Shown here: positions 6,137 to 6,312 of the stretch, one piece after another | How the letters are laid out: each line of letters starts with the position of its first letter | How positions within the stretch are numbered: position 1 is the first letter of the stretch | Source: JBFJWU01 sp041623475 [NCBI: bacterium] | Lineage (GTDB): Bacteria > J088 | Direction of reading: 5' to 3' | Assembly: GCA_041623475.1 (NCBI GenBank) | Contig: JBFJWU010000204.1 | Location: 1 to 6,312, forward strand | Length of the DNA stretch: 6,312 nucleotides | The notes under the pieces: model-generated | Database searches by the model: none | What the model was told of the DNA's origin: nothing | The model's input: the letters and a program-made list of their open reading frames with translations, nothing else | Made by a program: the position numbers and the translations under genes

Positions 6137-6312
6137 ATGGCCCAACCGGCGCGACAATCCCGCCCCCGAAAACTGCTGGACCAGGTCCGTGACCGGATCC
6201 GCGCCCGCCATTACAGCCTGAGCACCGAACGCGCATATGTGGACTGGATCAAACGCTATATCCATTTTCACAAGCTGCAGCATCCATCCGATCTGGATGC
6301 CGGCCACGTTAA
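6137..6312 (+). CDS. intI: Integron integrase (tyrosine recombinase), N-terminal part
   Basis: The frame is open to the window edge, giving 58 residues of a protein that continues to the right. The segment LLDQVRDRIRARHYS (residues 13-27) followed by LSTERAYVDWIKRYI (28-42), FHKLQHPSDL and then GHV is the characteristic start of IntI integron integrases. These recombine attI and attC sites to capture and shuffle gene cassettes. It corresponds to the N-terminal SAM-like core-binding domain; the catalytic Arg-His-Arg-Tyr residues and the IntI-specific insertion lie outside the window. I chose the ATG at 6137 because the 12 residues before LLDQ are typical; an in-frame ATG at 6116 would add seven residues, and a stop at 6086-6088 closes the frame upstream. 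Neither start has a clear ribosome site. Ordinary XerC/D or phage integrases lack this exact LDQxRxxIRxxHYSxxTExAYV pattern, so the family call is strong despite the short fragment. Whether the full gene is intact is unknown. Confidence 0.88.
   Translation, partial: MAQPARQSRPRKLLDQVRDRIRARHYSLSTERAYVDWIKRYIHFHKLQHPSDLDAGHV

Noticed and set aside
975-6201. About ten GGATCC (BamHI) sites in 6.3 kb, counted by eye
   Set aside because: This is more than composition alone predicts (about two), but the sites fall in coding sequence and probably reflect codon and dinucleotide preference; they show no regular spacing or shared flanks.
6089-6307. Minus-strand open frame at the right edge
   Set aside because: It lies opposite the integron integrase N-terminus, which has a strong family signature, and has no motif of its own.

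Overview
This is a GC-rich, densely coded bacterial chromosomal window of eight genes, with the first and last cut by the window edges. The proteins (two-subunit glycine decarboxylase, CutA, a short lipoprotein, an NTE-like patatin phospholipase and an integron integrase) point to a proteobacterium, most likely an environmental gammaproteobacterium. The genus cannot be named from this sequence. I saw no rRNA, tRNA, CRISPR array, insertion sequence or plasmid feature.

Layout from left to right. (1) 1-1305, plus strand: the 3' end of gcvPB, then cutA (8-bp overlap with gcvPB), then a small lipoprotein gene (4-bp ATGA overlap with cutA), apparently one transcription unit. (2) 1306-2127, minus strand: a classical short-chain dehydrogenase/reductase (SDR) whose stop codon directly abuts the lipoprotein stop with no spacer. 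(3) 2128-2217: a 90-bp divergent spacer. (4) 2218-3860, plus strand: an APH/ecdysteroid-kinase-like phosphotransferase and a small SRPBCC (START-like) protein, joined by an ATGA overlap with a good Shine-Dalgarno sequence between them. (5) 3869-6055, minus strand: a 728-residue patatin-like phospholipase with two N-terminal cyclic-nucleotide-binding domains, ending 8 bp from the SRPBCC gene. (6) 6056-6136: an 81-bp divergent spacer with a perfect TATAAT for the phospholipase. (7) 6137 to the end, plus strand: the N-terminus of an integron-type tyrosine recombinase (IntI).

How the genes may work together. The left block is housekeeping: one-carbon metabolism and metal tolerance, plus an unrecognised envelope protein. 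The middle block (SDR, phosphotransferase, SRPBCC) has the parts to oxidise or reduce, phosphorylate and bind a hydrophobic alcohol or lipid-like molecule. The kinase carries a long hydrophobic insertion in its N-lobe and the SDR a hydrophobic C-terminal tail, which fits a membrane-associated substrate, but that substrate is unknown. The phospholipase has intact catalytic and nucleotide-phosphate-binding residues and probably hydrolyses membrane lipid under cNMP control.

The most notable feature is the integron integrase at the right edge. Its 5' end faces the phospholipase across only 81 bp, the side where attI and the cassette array normally lie. I saw no attI-like or attC-like pair there. 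The integron is therefore inverted, solitary or rearranged, and the answer lies just outside the window.
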